The position numbers were made by a program, and so were the translations under genes. Below, in pieces: positions 25,407-36,046 of a stretch of DNA of 64,000 nt. The notes below the pieces were generated by a model, which was not told the origin of the DNA, searched no databases, and saw only the letters and a program-made list of their open reading frames with translations. Each line of letters begins with the position of its first letter. The stretch's first letter is position 1. The stretch is from Persicaria tinctoria. Lineage: Eukaryota; Streptophyta; Magnoliopsida; Caryophyllales; Polygonaceae. The stretch is taken from NCBI GenBank assembly GCA_037127255.1, contig JBANSL010000013.1, positions 8,744,188-8,808,187 of the forward strand. Direction: 5' to 3'.

Positions 25407-25678
25407 TATGAGAATATGTGTATTATCATTTTGTCCTATATCTTTCTTCCTTTCTTATGTTTTTCCCTTTAGTGTAAATAAGGCAAATTGAGCATGTGCA
25501 GCTCACGAGCCATCTGTCCCTATATAAGAAACAATCAGGTTTTTTCAGGGTTTGTGACGTTTTGGGGATCTGTATTTGATGGGACATTTCATCGGCCTCC
25601 ATGGCCTCCTTTGCTCGCTATTGATTGCTGAACATCACTTACCTGAGCAAGTTCAAGCTCGGTTTACTGGTTTCTACA
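25407..25678 (+). repeat. 3' LTR of the inactive Copia
   Basis: 272 bp, matching 20548-20819 with about seven substitutions. Preceded by the purine tract and followed by TAACT. Confidence 0.9.
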
Positions 25679-25683
25679 TAACT

Positions 25684-26149
25684 AATGCTGAATCTGTACG
25701 TTGGACGTTTTTTATCGGGTAAATCCAGAGTTTATAAGTATTGATTCATATAGGAAGACAACGGTGTTCTCTACTCTTCTGGCAACAAATACATTACAGT
25801 GGAATAAAAAACTTTCAAATATATATCCACGCATACGCATTTGAAACTTCTAAATACCATAAACTTCCTTAGGAATTGATATAAGGGGTGTTTGACTATA
25901 TTGGTGTCATGATATATTTATAAGAGGCCGGTGCATGTTTGACTATATAGGTTGATTTATTAAGTGACATATTTATAGTAGATGTTATGAAAAATCTATG
26001 GGATGTCATATGAAAAATCTAATGGGTGTCATGAACAACTATGATTGGGTTTGGAAAGTAGATTGTCCACCAACGTCAAGAATTTTATTTGGAAGATTAT
26101 GATATGAATACCTAAAAAGAACAGAAATATGATATGAACGACTATGATT
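25684..26149. other. RLK1 3' flank, no gene seen
   Basis: AT-rich sequence with short imperfect repeats around GGGATGTCATATGAAAAATC and ATGGGTGTCATGA (about 25990-26040). No reading frame is supported. Confidence 0.5.
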
Positions 26150-26770
26150 GGGAGTTCATCTGTCGCTTTCGTGCGTTTTGTGCAACAACATGGGAAAGAA
26201 TGTGATCCATCTATTCACATCATGTGCTACGACATTAAGATTAACCGAAAGAAATAGAAGGGAACATTGAGACAATAGTACAGAGAGCATATATAGGCAA
26301 AGAAAATTAGAGTATGAAAAATATTACTATAGAAATAATATTCCATTAGCTTTCACAACATGATAATAAGGAACAAGATTCTATTTGATGATGAAGAGAT
26401 GTGGAGAATGGAGAAATGGGAAGCTATGATTAGGCAAGACATTAAGAACTGGAAGTTGTCTAGAAAATCAAACATAGAGGAGGATGAGTATGGACCAACA
26501 AACAACAAAAAGAGTCAAGTAAGAAAAGAGTAATTAGATGTAAGAAACTGAAAAGATGGATTTATAAAACTCAACTTTGATGGGGCCAAATCTGCTAGTA
26601 CGTTGTAGGGATTGTGCTCCATGATGAGTCCGGGAGAATGGTTGCTTTCAAGGCTAGAAGATGCACACGGTAGCCTAGCTATCTACACTTGGTGCAGAAA
26701 CTCTTGGACCGAAAATCGGACTAAGGGATGTGAAGTTGAATTGGGAGTTTAGAAGACTCGAACTTGAGGG
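26150..26770 (+). pseudogene. LINE-type relic: zinc-binding RT region plus RNase H
   Basis: Plus-strand translation gives CVLCNNMGKNVIHLFTSC, a zf-RVT-like motif. Then come IIRNKILFDDEEMWRMEKWE and NGFIKLNFDGA...VGIVLHDESGRMVAFKAR in shifted frames. The last matches the start of RVT_3 RNase H domains found at the ends of plant LINE ORF2 and related pseudogenes. Stops and frame changes occur throughout. No poly-A tail or boundary was identified. Confidence 0.6.
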
Positions 26771-27479
26771 AGAATGTCTTACGTGATCAATGCGCGGTTA
26801 ACGGAGTTTGAAAAAGCCTGTGGGAGATTGAGATGATGATCATGGTCTCTCTCCTCTTTCAATTATTCGATCAATCCTTTACAGAGGTCTCTTGTTAATT
26901 TCCACATGCATCTTCAGAGATAGCAATAAGGTGGCGGATTGAGTGGTTCATCTTCAGTTGGATTTGGATCATCTAGCGTTGATCTCATTTTTATATCACA
27001 CCTCGGACATTCAGATCTCAGATCTGGCAGGTATCCAATCAACCCAGCAACAAAAAGGCCAACAAGGCCATATCCCACCCTTAATGCCTACTCAATCTAC
27101 TCCAAAATCACAACCTTCTCTTCTAATTAATCTCTAGGTAGTAGCTAGTTTTGCACAAAGCAATGGTTCTAGTAGCCCACTCTCTCGGCTTGCAAGTAAA
27201 TTTGTTAAATACAACTTCATTACGCGCGAAAAAGGTTAGTTATATTAACGTTGGGTTTGGGGATTCCTGTGTTTCTGTATTACGTACGTACCCAACAGTA
27301 CGTATCTTTCATCAATTTTGCAGGAATCCCGCGAGTTAAAGAAAGTATAGACACCTTATTACAGTCCAAATACGTACGTACAAATTAAAGAATATGCCAT
27401 CCAGGATGGGTACGTGGATCGATCGATGGAATCGGTCCCGCGTATTGTGACAACCTCTTTCTCTAAAAGCGACACAGAC
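26771..27479. other. Intergenic, nothing recognised
   Basis: No convincing reading frame. The overlapping short frames at 26939-27137 show no known motif. Confidence 0.5.
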
Positions 27480-27905
27480 CTCCTCCCAATACTTTAAGTG
27501 CCTTGAATTGGCAGGAAGCTAGTGCCTTGAATTGGCAGCCAACATTAATATTCTGAGTAGGACATTTAGGCTTTTGATCAATGCATACAAACAACCGTAT
27601 TATCCACTTCAAATAGTACACACCACCGCTTATATCAATTCAAGATGACTTGCTCAACGTTCCAATTAGGACTGAGGCAAAACAAGAATTAATGGCTGAG
27701 GTTAGTCCTAAACGTAGCGGAGCAAGACCGAAGCAATCACGACAAAGAATAGCGCGACACCCCGTATAAAAAGCCTGAAGTCGACCAGGTACCCTCATTT
27801 ACGGTTGGATGTATATGTTTATACATTAAACGGTGGCCCCTCATAAGTGAAGCTTACTCCAAGGGCGCCCTTGAAAACAACCATATACTACTTCAAATAA
27901 AATAC
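27480..27905 (+). repeat. 3' tail of the RLK1 unit
   Basis: Contains GTGCCTTGAATTGGCAGCC, ATCAATGCATACAAACAACC, GACAAAGAATAGCGCGACAC and GGTGGCCCCTCATAAGTGAA. These are shared with the tails after RLK2 and RLK3, which makes this a marker of the array unit end. Confidence 0.75.
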
Positions 27906-27921
27906 TTTGTTATTTATATAT

Positions 27922-28303
27922 TGACGCAGTCGGAAGTTTCGAGAAACACTCTAGCGCGGGTTCTCACGGATAAAGGGTTCGCAAGCGTCGAAACCCTACA
28001 GGATAGGTCTGGAATCCACCAGAAAGGGGTCTTGGAATCCACCAAGGGGATAAAAGAGAAACTCTCTCTAAAAATTCATTATTCAGATTCATTGAAAATA
28101 AAGACTACAACGAGTTTATATAGGAAATACTCCTAAGAAAACCCTAATTCTCAACTTGGCCCCTAAGGCAAAATAAAATTCTATCAATAAAAATATATGA
28201 AATAAATAGATAAATTCCTAATTTATCTTAAAAAACCTATAAAATAGATAATCCTAATTAAAAGATAAATATCCTAACTAAAGATAAAAATGCTCCTGCA
28301 TCA
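27922..28303. repeat. Solo LTR, 382 bp
   Basis: Ends TGACGCAG and CTGCATCA form an inverted repeat with one mismatch. Flanking pentamers are TATAT (27917-27921) and TATAC (28304-28308), a one-mismatch duplication. It holds an AT-rich region and a CTTAGG-type segment common in plant LTRs. No internal region is present. Confidence 0.65.
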
Positions 28304-28643
28304 TATACGGATCAGTATAAATAACCAAACGGAATAAGGTCCCTCATCTTCGCAGCATGTTACGGAATGAATTCGGCAACATGTTGCGGAATAGGTTCAA
28401 TATGTAACCAAACAGGACCCAAGGTGGCAAAATGTCCGCACCATGTTGGACCTTACTCTGTAACTTGCTATGGAAAATCTTTTTAAATGCATCAAAAATT
28501 CTGAGAAAAAAATATGGGACCTCCACAATAAAACATTTTCATTGCGGAGTTCACATGCCTTTATAGGAAAAAAAAATCTAAAATAGCACCAACTATCATA
28601 TATGGAAAAAAAAAATCTCAAAATAATACAAAAAATGGGTAGT

Positions 28644-28870
28644 GAGTTGCGCATCCATGATGCGTGCATTTATGACGCACCCAACCCACACGCATCCTGG
28701 ATGCGTGTACTTATTTCTAAAAGGAAAAAAACATGTTATATAAACAATGCGGAACCGAGCTAATAGATGGGGGTCAACACGTATCCTGGATGCGTGTTGA
28801 CTTTAGGGGTCAATAATTTTGGTCTACACTCATCCTGGATGAGTGTTGACCCCTGATATTTTTTTGGAAT
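28644..28870. repeat. Left cluster of the CACGCATCC-GGATGCGTG palindrome
   Basis: Four copies or variants (near 28644, 28690, 28780 and 28836) of the palindrome CACGCATCCTGGATGCGTG. The third sits within a larger near-palindrome at 28773-28801 bounded by GTCAACACG and CGTGTTGAC. Confidence 0.8.
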
Positions 28871-28879
28871 TTTTAAAAA

Positions 28880-29390
28880 ATTTTGACCCCTTATATGTTT
28901 AAAAAATTGTAATAATGTTGGAAATGTTAATAATGTAAATGATTATATCATAGTTGAATCGTTCAAATTTTCGATTATAATGTATTCATATTTGTTGCAA
29001 ATATGTTTAAAATTGTTCGGAAATGATTATTAATATTAATTAAAATTATATTATATATTAGCATTTATTCATATTTTAGGATTTATCGGAATTAGATTAT
29101 TGTTGTCGATATTGAACACTTATCATATATTTTGGTATGTAGAATGATACCCATACTTATATGAATATATTTTGATTTAATTTCTACTATTTTTTTATAA
29201 TGATTGTATGTAAATCACTATAAAATATTAAATGAGATTTAATTATTATAGAATTTAATCTAACAATATACGAGATTAAATTGATTAAGTTATTTTGTAT
29301 CCTTAATTAAAGTTAGGGTTATGATATATAGTCGATAACTCGTTATTGAACACTTAGCATACATCAAATAAGATTGGATTTCATATATAA
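28880..29390. other. AT-rich spacer in the MULE, no gene
   Basis: Very AT-rich with no open frame of note. It separates the left palindromes from the telomere-like repeats. Confidence 0.6.
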
Positions 29391-29526
29391 CCTAACTCTA
29401 ACCTAACCCTAACCATAACCCCAACCTTAACCCTAACCTTAACCCTAACTCTAACCTATGCATCGTTTCATGTATATATAACCTAGCCCTAACCTAACCC
29501 TAACCTTAAACCTAACTCTAACTATA
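29391..29526. repeat. Interstitial telomere-like repeats
   Basis: Two runs (29391-29458 and 29480-29526) of degenerate CCCTAAC/CCTTAAC/ACTCTAAC units related to the plant telomere repeat CCCTAAA. Degenerate and internal to the MULE, so not a chromosome end. Confidence 0.7.
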
Positions 29527-29889
29527 ATCCATGCGATCACCACTTATTCGAGAGACTCCCTTGACGAGTTGAGTGGTCGAGAGTGTCCAAAGGGACGAGA
29601 GTGTAGACGAAATTGATACGTACTGCATACACATTTTAAGTCGTATTGATGAGTTTCAGATGAACCGTTAACTTAGTGGTAGACCTCGGACTTTGGCTTA
29701 TTGCAAATATTTGTTGATGAACATTTAAGAAATCTTTTATAAACACTCTTCTAATGAGTGCTTGTAATCGTAAGTTCAAAGCTATAAATCGGGTTTATTA
29801 TGATAAGTTAAAATGTTGTTAGGCAATATGTAATGAAGTTAGGTTACCTTGGCTTATTATGATAAAATGAAGATTTTGTTAGGTATAAT

Positions 29890-30175
29890 AGATTGTACGC
29901 ATCCTGGGTGTGTGTGCACTTATCCAGGGTGCGTGTGCACTCATCCTGGATGAGTGTCCTTTTGTAACATACGGTAGTTTAGGGTTTGTAGGGTTTGTTT
30001 AGGGTTGTACACGCATCTAGGATGCGTTTGCACTCATCTAGGATGCGCGTTCATAGAAGGGTTTGTAGGGTTTTAGGGTACACACATTTAGGGTAGAGGG
30101 TTTATAAGGGCACGCAACTAGGATGCGTGCAAATCTATGTCTAATATTTTACACGCATCCTGGATGCGTCTCTTG
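29890..30175. repeat. Second palindrome cluster, upstream of the transposase
   Basis: Seven diverged copies (near 29896, 29917, 29938, 30009, 30030, 30113 and 30152) with cores such as GCATCCTGGATGCGT, TCATCCTGGATGAGTG and GCATCTAGGATGCG. They lie 140-400 bp before the transposase ATG. Confidence 0.75.
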
Positions 30176-30196
30176 TGCAATTTTTTTTTTAAAAAA

Positions 30197-30220
30197 AACT
30201 AGCCGTTACAACGGCTAGTT
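30197..30220. promoter_or_regulatory. Perfect 11-bp hairpin before the transposase gene
   Basis: AACTAGCCGTT, a 2-base AC loop, then AACGGCTAGTT, 76 bp before the start codon. It could form in the 5' leader or bind protein as an inverted repeat. Role unknown. Confidence 0.6.
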
Positions 30221-30295
30221 CCACCGATTTTTACTATATAATGACTTTAGATTGTGGTATTATGTATTACATCTATTTCACTCTAAAAAACGAAT

Positions 30296-32827
30296 ATGTC
30301 TAGAGAGGAGGAAGATAGATCCGACAGTGAAGGCGAGAATGCTCGGGTATGTTTATTTGATTAATCTATTCATTATTGAAATTTAATTTTATAGTATATT
30401 GTCTTGTTTATCCGAAATGAAATCCTATATTAGATGAAATCATGATTTATGAGATAGCGAATCTTAGTTTAGAAGAGATCGTTATTTCTATGATATGAAA
30501 TCCTAGAGTAGATGAAATCATGAATTCTCATATATTGAATGTTAGTTTAGGTGAATTCATGATAGATATACAAAGGAATTATAGATGTTGTTTATATTGT
30601 GTAAATGTTATTTTTTCTTTTCAATCTTGGTATATTTAGTTAGGTTCGGATGTTTTGCGTAGATACGTGATTGCATAAATGAAGGAAATGATAACACCAT
30701 AGGTTTTTCGACTAAAAGAGTGTGGCCGGATATGAATTCGTTGAGAAATTGGGCGCGCAAGAGAGCTAGTAGAAGAAATTTCGTAATTACGACTTATAAG
30801 TCGTGGAGTAGCTCTGATATAAGATTTGGGAGAGTTATTTTAACATGTGAACATTACGGAGTATACCGAAAGGGACGCAAAGTTGTGGACGGTGATAATG
30901 ATGAAGAAACTGTCAAGCTCGATACGCAAACCATAAAAGATCGATGTCCGTTCGAGTTGAGTGGTCGAGAGTGTCCAAAGGGATGTTGGACGGTTGAAGT
31001 GATCGATGGTGTTCACAACCACACCCATCCGAAGAAGTTGATTGGTCATTCATTCGCTAGGCGGTTGAAGCCGAAAGAATTGGTTGACGTCGAAAGTAGC
31101 ACTAAAGCAGGATCAAGGCCAAAAGATGTACTAACTAAATTGCGCCATGATGTCACAACCAATGTGACATCGAGGGATCAAATATACGCGGCACGAGCTA
31201 GGATGAGGAAGAATCTAATGGGCGATCAAACACCGACTCAGTATCTCTTGTCGGAACTGGTTAATAAAGGATATTTATTCCAATACAGATTAGACTCTGA
31301 AGGTCGTATTGGAGATCTTGCCTTTTTCCACCCAGATTCTATAAAGTTGTGGAAGATGTTTTCATATGTACTGCTGATGGACACGACATATGGCACAAAT
31401 AAGTACGCTTCTTCTTAGTTTTTTTGAATATTTAAATTAATTTATTTCTTCATATTACATTATATCCAGTTAATAAAACAAAAATTATGTCACAGGCCCG
31501 AAATGCCATTGTTGGAGATGGTTGGTGTAACAAGCGCATTAAATTCATTTCACTTGGGATGTGCATTGATGACAAGGGAAGATACAGACACATACAGTTG
31601 GGTGTTGCAACAAGTGAAAGGATTTTGCGTACATGTTCCGATGACGATTGTTACTGACAGGGAGCTAGGACTTATGAAGGCCTTAGAGATTGTTTTCCCT
31701 AATGCGAAACATATGTTATGTGAATGGCATGTGTTGAGAAACATAGAGGGCATGGCTCTCAGTAAAACAGCGCAGACAGAGGCTATTCAAAGCAGGTTCT
31801 GCAGTCAAGCCAAGCGCCTGCTCAGGTCCGGATCGGAACAAACTTACCATCGGCGGTTAGCTGCAATGAAGGTCGAATGGGGAACTCAATACGGTAACTT
31901 GATGGGGTACTTCGAGGATACATGGCTAGTTCACAGGGAGAAGCTGGTGTATTGTTGGGCAAACCGGAATTTTCATTTAGGCAACCATTGCAATGGGAGG
32001 TAAGTTTTCATTACGATTTGCATTAAATTTTAAATTGGTGTGTTTTTATATATGTTGATTTTAGTATACTTTTACATATCTTATGTAGGGTTGAATCAGC
32101 TCACGCAGTGATTAAGAGGCAGATGCAGTCAAGCACCAATGGGTTGGACACTTTATTTGAACACATCCACAAAATGCTAGAGGATCAAATCCTCAAAGTT
32201 CGGGGCGAGCTAGAGCAGTCGCGGACACTAATTCCAATAAAATTAGAGGCAACAGATGGTCGTTGTGTTGATATTATGTTTCGTAATATTGTTCGAAAGG
32301 TGACAAAGCCGGTCTTGGATCACTTATACGGCCTCCTACGGGAGTGTCGTGCACATAACGTCCCCCTGAGGTGCACATGTTGGTGGGTGAGGACGTCTCG
32401 TGGCCTTCCATGTATCCATCAAGTGGAAGAAATTCGGGTTGCCAAGCGCATATTTCAAATGGACGATATTCACCCTTTCTGGTGGCAGGTTGAGTGGTTC
32501 GGGGAAAGATCGGCCTCTGCTCCAGACGCCTCGGATGTCAACATTCATGAAGTTAACATGACGGAGATGATAGGCGCTTACACATCGGGAGAGATGGTGG
32601 CCCATCATGTAAGTTCCTTGTCCACCCTTTACATGACTCTTAGGTGCCCGGATATATCAAATATCTCACCCCCGGCTGCGAAATCATCAAAGAGGGGACG
32701 GCCGACTAAGAAGCTGCAGAATAGTATACCCCGTCGGTTAAGCTTCTTTGAGCATATGGCACAAGAGTGGCGATACATGGATGATTCTTCCAATGAGGAG
32801 GAGACACAACCCGAGGAGCCCAATTAG
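30296..32827 (+). CDS. MULE transposase, about 677 aa, four exons
   Basis: Exons inferred from splice sites and frame: 30296-30346, 30663-31402, 31496-31999, 32089-32827. The N-terminal part holds a MuDR/FAR1-like zinc-finger region (CEHYGVYRKG, CPFEL, DGVHNHTHP). The MULE DDE domain follows: LLMDTTYG (first Asp), IVTDRELG (second Asp), CEWHVLRN and the VESAHAVIKR region with the third acidic residue. A SWIM zinc finger is formed by CTCWW and LPCIHQ. The C-terminus has SKRGRPTKK. All junctions keep frame, so an active enzyme is possible. The TAG at 32825-32827 interrupts a repeated EETxPExPN stretch, and the frame beyond stays open for 75 codons, so the C-terminus may be shortened. Confidence 0.85.
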
Positions 32828-33055
32828 GAGGAGACACGACCTGAGGGGCCCAATGACCCTCAAACTCCATCTACTGGGCATACACCGACTTCATCTCGTG
32901 GTTCACGCGGGACTCGTGGTCGTGGTCGTCCCCCGAGGAGCACGAGAACGGGTAGGGGCAATTCTGACCATCCTATTCCTCCGGTGGATGAGTCATCACG
33001 AGTTGCAACACGTGGGACGCGTGGGCTCCGCCAGACTTGTCAAGGAAGCATGTGA
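32828..33055 (+). pseudogene. In-frame transposase C-terminal tail beyond the TAG
   Basis: After the TAG the same frame reads EETRPEGPNDPQ, then an Arg/Gly-rich AT-hook-like stretch (RGTRGRGRPPRSTRTGRG) and ends at a TGA at 33053-33055. The block EETQPEEPN before the stop is repeated as EETRPEGPN after it, so a Glu codon probably mutated to TAG. The last 83 bases overlap the end of the convergent PMD gene. Confidence 0.6.
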
Positions 33056-35201
33056 TCCCGAGCACCAACATCAGGAAAACAGATGCAACTCTCTCCGCCG
33101 ATACCGCAGGGTCAGCCCGCATCGCAACCAACTTCGACAACAACTCCGTGGCCGGAATCCCACCCTTCTTGATGTACCTCCCAGCCTGGGCATCAGTGTA
33201 ACCGAAGATCTGACCAAGGACCTCACGCAAAGGTCCATGTTCCCCATCGTCCAACACGACCCCCATGCACTCGCCATCAATCGGAAGACCAAGAAGTTGT
33301 TCGACGTCATGCAGGATGATGGTCATCTCCCCAAATGGCATGTGAAATGTGTTGGTCTCCGGCCACCAACGATCTGTGAACGATTCGATCAATGCATGAT
33401 CAACGCCCTTAACCGGCAAAGTCAGCAAGCTCGGTAAGGGAGTAAGATCGACTAACTTCACCCATGCCTCTGCCTTTTCCTTCGCATTGATATACACCTC
33501 TTGGAGCTTGTCCAACCATCTCTCTTTCCTATAGACCTTGAACGAGCTCCCTTCCCTCACCTGTTACACAATTTGATATTTTCAGGCGTGATTAAAATAC
33601 AATGGTTTATTCGTTATTGACATGATTTACTATTGTTCTATATCGTACCATGTTTGGATCCTTCCACAACATCGCGGTGATGTGTCTGCCGTAGCTCTTC
33701 TTCTCGATGGTGTCCTCAGCCAATGGACGACCAGTGTCCACATGCACCATCTGCGCGAGCGTCGACTGTACGAGCTCATGTGATCTCAAGCGTAGGTCAT
33801 CTAGGACCTGAGCATCTGGTGCCTGAGCATCTGGCGCTTGGGCATCTGGCTCGGCTGCCCCCGACGATGATGCCTCCAGCGCTGGTCTAGATGGAGGACT
33901 CATATCCAAGGATGGGTCAGGATCGACATCTGCACCAAGATCTGTAGCAGGGCCCCCAACGATGTCGAACTCCTCGTGTGCATGACTGTGCTCCGGGGTG
34001 TAATGGTGTGCATCTCTAACAGGTGTGCCCATCTCCGTTGTGGTGATACCCTCAACCCCGGTATGAACCTCAGCCCCGGTCTGACCCTCAGTGGTACCAA
34101 CCACGTCTTCGTCATCATCAGTCGATGGATCCTCTGAAGACCCAAAGTACCCTGACCCACTATCCTCAGGCACGTCAGCTGGATCGATAGCAACATCTCG
34201 AGCGGCACGAAGCGAGGCAGTAAGCTTACGAGCCCTTATCTTTCGCTTATCCGACGTCACCGACTATTGTTCCGCAAAACAATTTGTTAAATTTTCTATT
34301 ACTTTTGAATTATTGAATTTTCTGTTTTTTCAATTCAATCTAATTACTTTTCTATTCGATATTAAATTCAATTAATTATTTTACATAAATGTATTTTATA
34401 ATTTTTAAATTTTCTATTCGACATTATACGATATAATTCAAAATGCACTCAAAACAATTTCATAATTACAAATATTCTAACTAAAATCCCCTAATTCTAT
34501 TTATGATCTAAAACCCTAATCTAATTTCGATAAAATCATAATCTAAATCCGATACAATCATAAACCCTAAACCTCAATTATTCATAAGCTAAATTCAAAA
34601 ATTCTAACAGATAATTCCAAAAATTCTAATCCTAATTTAATTCCAAAAATTCTAATTTAATTGAAATAGAATGAATTATTAAAAAGATGCAGAAATTTGT
34701 ACATACCTTAGAAGCTTCACGATGGCGTTTTGGGGCACCGGGAGTCTGATGCATTTGTCCGGATGAATCAACAACGACGGAGGTTCCCGCAGGAGTCGTT
34801 GGAATCAAAACTCCGGCTCCACCAGCCTTTGGGACGCCAGCGCCACCACCACCAGTTGTCACCACCGCCGACGGAGTTGCTACGCCGCCCCTGCCGCCTC
34901 CAATTTCACCACCATCGGCCGCCAGCCCTGGTTGCGTTCTCTCTGACGAAGGGATGAACGCCCTCCATGGCTCGAAAAATCCCTTCCGACCACCGCCATC
35001 CCTAACCCTACCAGTGTTGGCACCGTCCCCTTTCATGTCGGGATTTTTGGACGGAGAGGAAATAGGGAAGAAGAAGATGGGAAGGGGATGGGAAGGAAGA
35101 CATAGGCCGCCCCGGATGAACGAAGACGAATCGCCTGCGGTTGCGGCCGCTCTGAACGAAGGAGGAAGGAAGATAGGAAGAGAAGTAGAAATCCCGTCCA
35201 T
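32973..35201 (-). CDS. Plant mobile domain (PMD, aminotransferase-like) protein, three exons
   Basis: Exons inferred on the minus strand: 35201-34707, 34263-33649, 33560-32973; all junctions are phase 0, giving about 565 aa. Exon 1 is Gly/Pro-rich low complexity. Exon 2 is acidic with a repeated PDAQA motif. Exon 3 carries the PMD hallmark FHMPFGEMTIILHDVEQLL then GLPIDG and a WWPET motif. The domain seems cut short, since known PMDs run well past the part seen here and this frame ends about 160 residues into it. PMD genes are known from TE lineages and from plant silencing genes (MAIN/MAIL type). Here it is convergent with the transposase inside one MULE. The start could also be the ATG at 35037. 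Confidence 0.7.
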
Positions 35202-35214
35202 TTAACCCTAGTTT

Positions 35215-35560
35215 AAACGCATCCTAGATGCGTGTGGTTCTTTTTTTATTTTTACTCAGGGTAAATTTTTTTATAAACCCTCACGTGATAGCACGTGATT
35301 TGCCAAAAACACCTACACGCATCCTAAATGCGTGCGTTGCCATATTATTATTTTTTTAATAAAAAAAAACAACGCTATTTTTAAAAATTAAAATAATCTT
35401 ATACGCATCCTGATGCGTGCTAGTTGAACCTTTTATATCGCCCTTTTTTAACCGGGTTCTTCTTATATATCCCATTTTTTTTATAAAACTTACATCTACA
35501 CGCATCCAGGATGCGTGTCCATTGGGTGCGCCAGTAAACGCATCCCCGATGCGTCCTGGG
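35215..35560. repeat. Right palindrome cluster of the MULE
   Basis: Five copies (near 35218, 35313, 35402, 35500 and 35535) of the motif seen at the left end, including CACGCATCCAGGATGCGTG at about 35501. They begin just upstream of the PMD start codon. Confidence 0.8.
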
Positions 35561-35746
35561 TGCGCTTCGGTTATCCTCAATCAACCAAAAGACTAACAGA
35601 ACCACGCCAACAAAGAAAAGAAAAACAAATTAAGGAGAGTAGTAGTAAGATACAATAAGCAATCATAATCCATCAGCCTCATATATAATGAGTGATCTAC
35701 AAAAGAGATAAGTTTACCCAAAAAAATTCTAGAAATTAAAGAGATA

Positions 35747-35983
35747 CTCCCTCCGTTCGGCAAAACATGTCGTTTACTATTTATGCACGCTTTTTTAGAA
35801 CGATAAAAACTATATAAAATATTCATTTTTTTATAAATTTTTTTTAACAAGTTTGTACTTATTAATAATACCTACGAAGTTGTTAAAAAAATTATTAAAA
35901 AAAACTAGATATTTTATATAGTTTTTATCTCCTAAAAAAGCATGCACGTGTCAAGTTTTTTCGAACCGATGTATAAACCGATG
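35747..35983. mobile_element. Stowaway-like MITE in the RLK2 promoter
   Basis: Left end CTCCCTCCGTTCGGC after a TA, with inner inverted arms (AAACATGTC ... GTGTCAAGTTTTTTCGAACCG) and AT-rich arms around TATATAAAATAT. The right end is decayed. It lies 135-370 bp upstream of the RLK2 ATG and is absent from the RLK1 flank. Confidence 0.6.
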
Positions 35984-36038
35984 TAGTAGCATGCATTGAC
36001 CGGAGGTTGATCTGAAACCAAGCGTCTACTTAATTTCA

Positions 36039-36046
36039 TATAAATA
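36039..36046 (+). promoter_or_regulatory. Candidate TATA box of RLK2
   Basis: TATAAATA, 72 bp before the ATG, in a region conserved with RLK1, which has lost this motif. Position fits a short 5' UTR. Confidence 0.5.

Larger units (their letters stand above)
20548..25678 (+). mobile_element. Full-length but inactive Copia retrotransposon
   Basis: 5131-bp element about 270 bp downstream of the RLK1 stop. Two 272-bp LTRs differ at about seven sites by eye (about 2.6%). Perfect TAACT duplications flank it (20543-20547 and 25679-25683). A primer site follows the 5' LTR and a purine tract (AATGGGGGA) precedes the 3' LTR. Judged by the duplication and the purine tract, the termini are TA...CA rather than TG...CA. 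Confidence 0.95.
28630..35570. mobile_element. Large MULE carrying transposase and PMD genes
   Basis: The left end (about 28632-28760) and the right end (about 35440-35570, reversed) align as inverted repeats sharing GCGCACCCA-like and CACGCATCCTGGATGCGTG blocks. In between lie a spliced MULE transposase gene (+) and a convergent plant-mobile-domain gene (-). The right edge is limited by RLK2-homologous sequence from about 35590. Exact TIR ends and the 9-11-bp duplication could not be fixed. Confidence 0.75.

Noticed and set aside
25684..26149. Tandem repeat or gene downstream of the inactive Copia
   Set aside because: Only short imperfect word repeats; no consistent period or reading frame.
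29391..29526. Chromosome end
   Set aside because: Repeats are degenerate, short and embedded in a transposon with genes on both sides.
33071..33437. Plus-strand frames overlapping the PMD exon
   Set aside because: Antisense to the PMD coding exon; the minus-strand reading shows the conserved domain.
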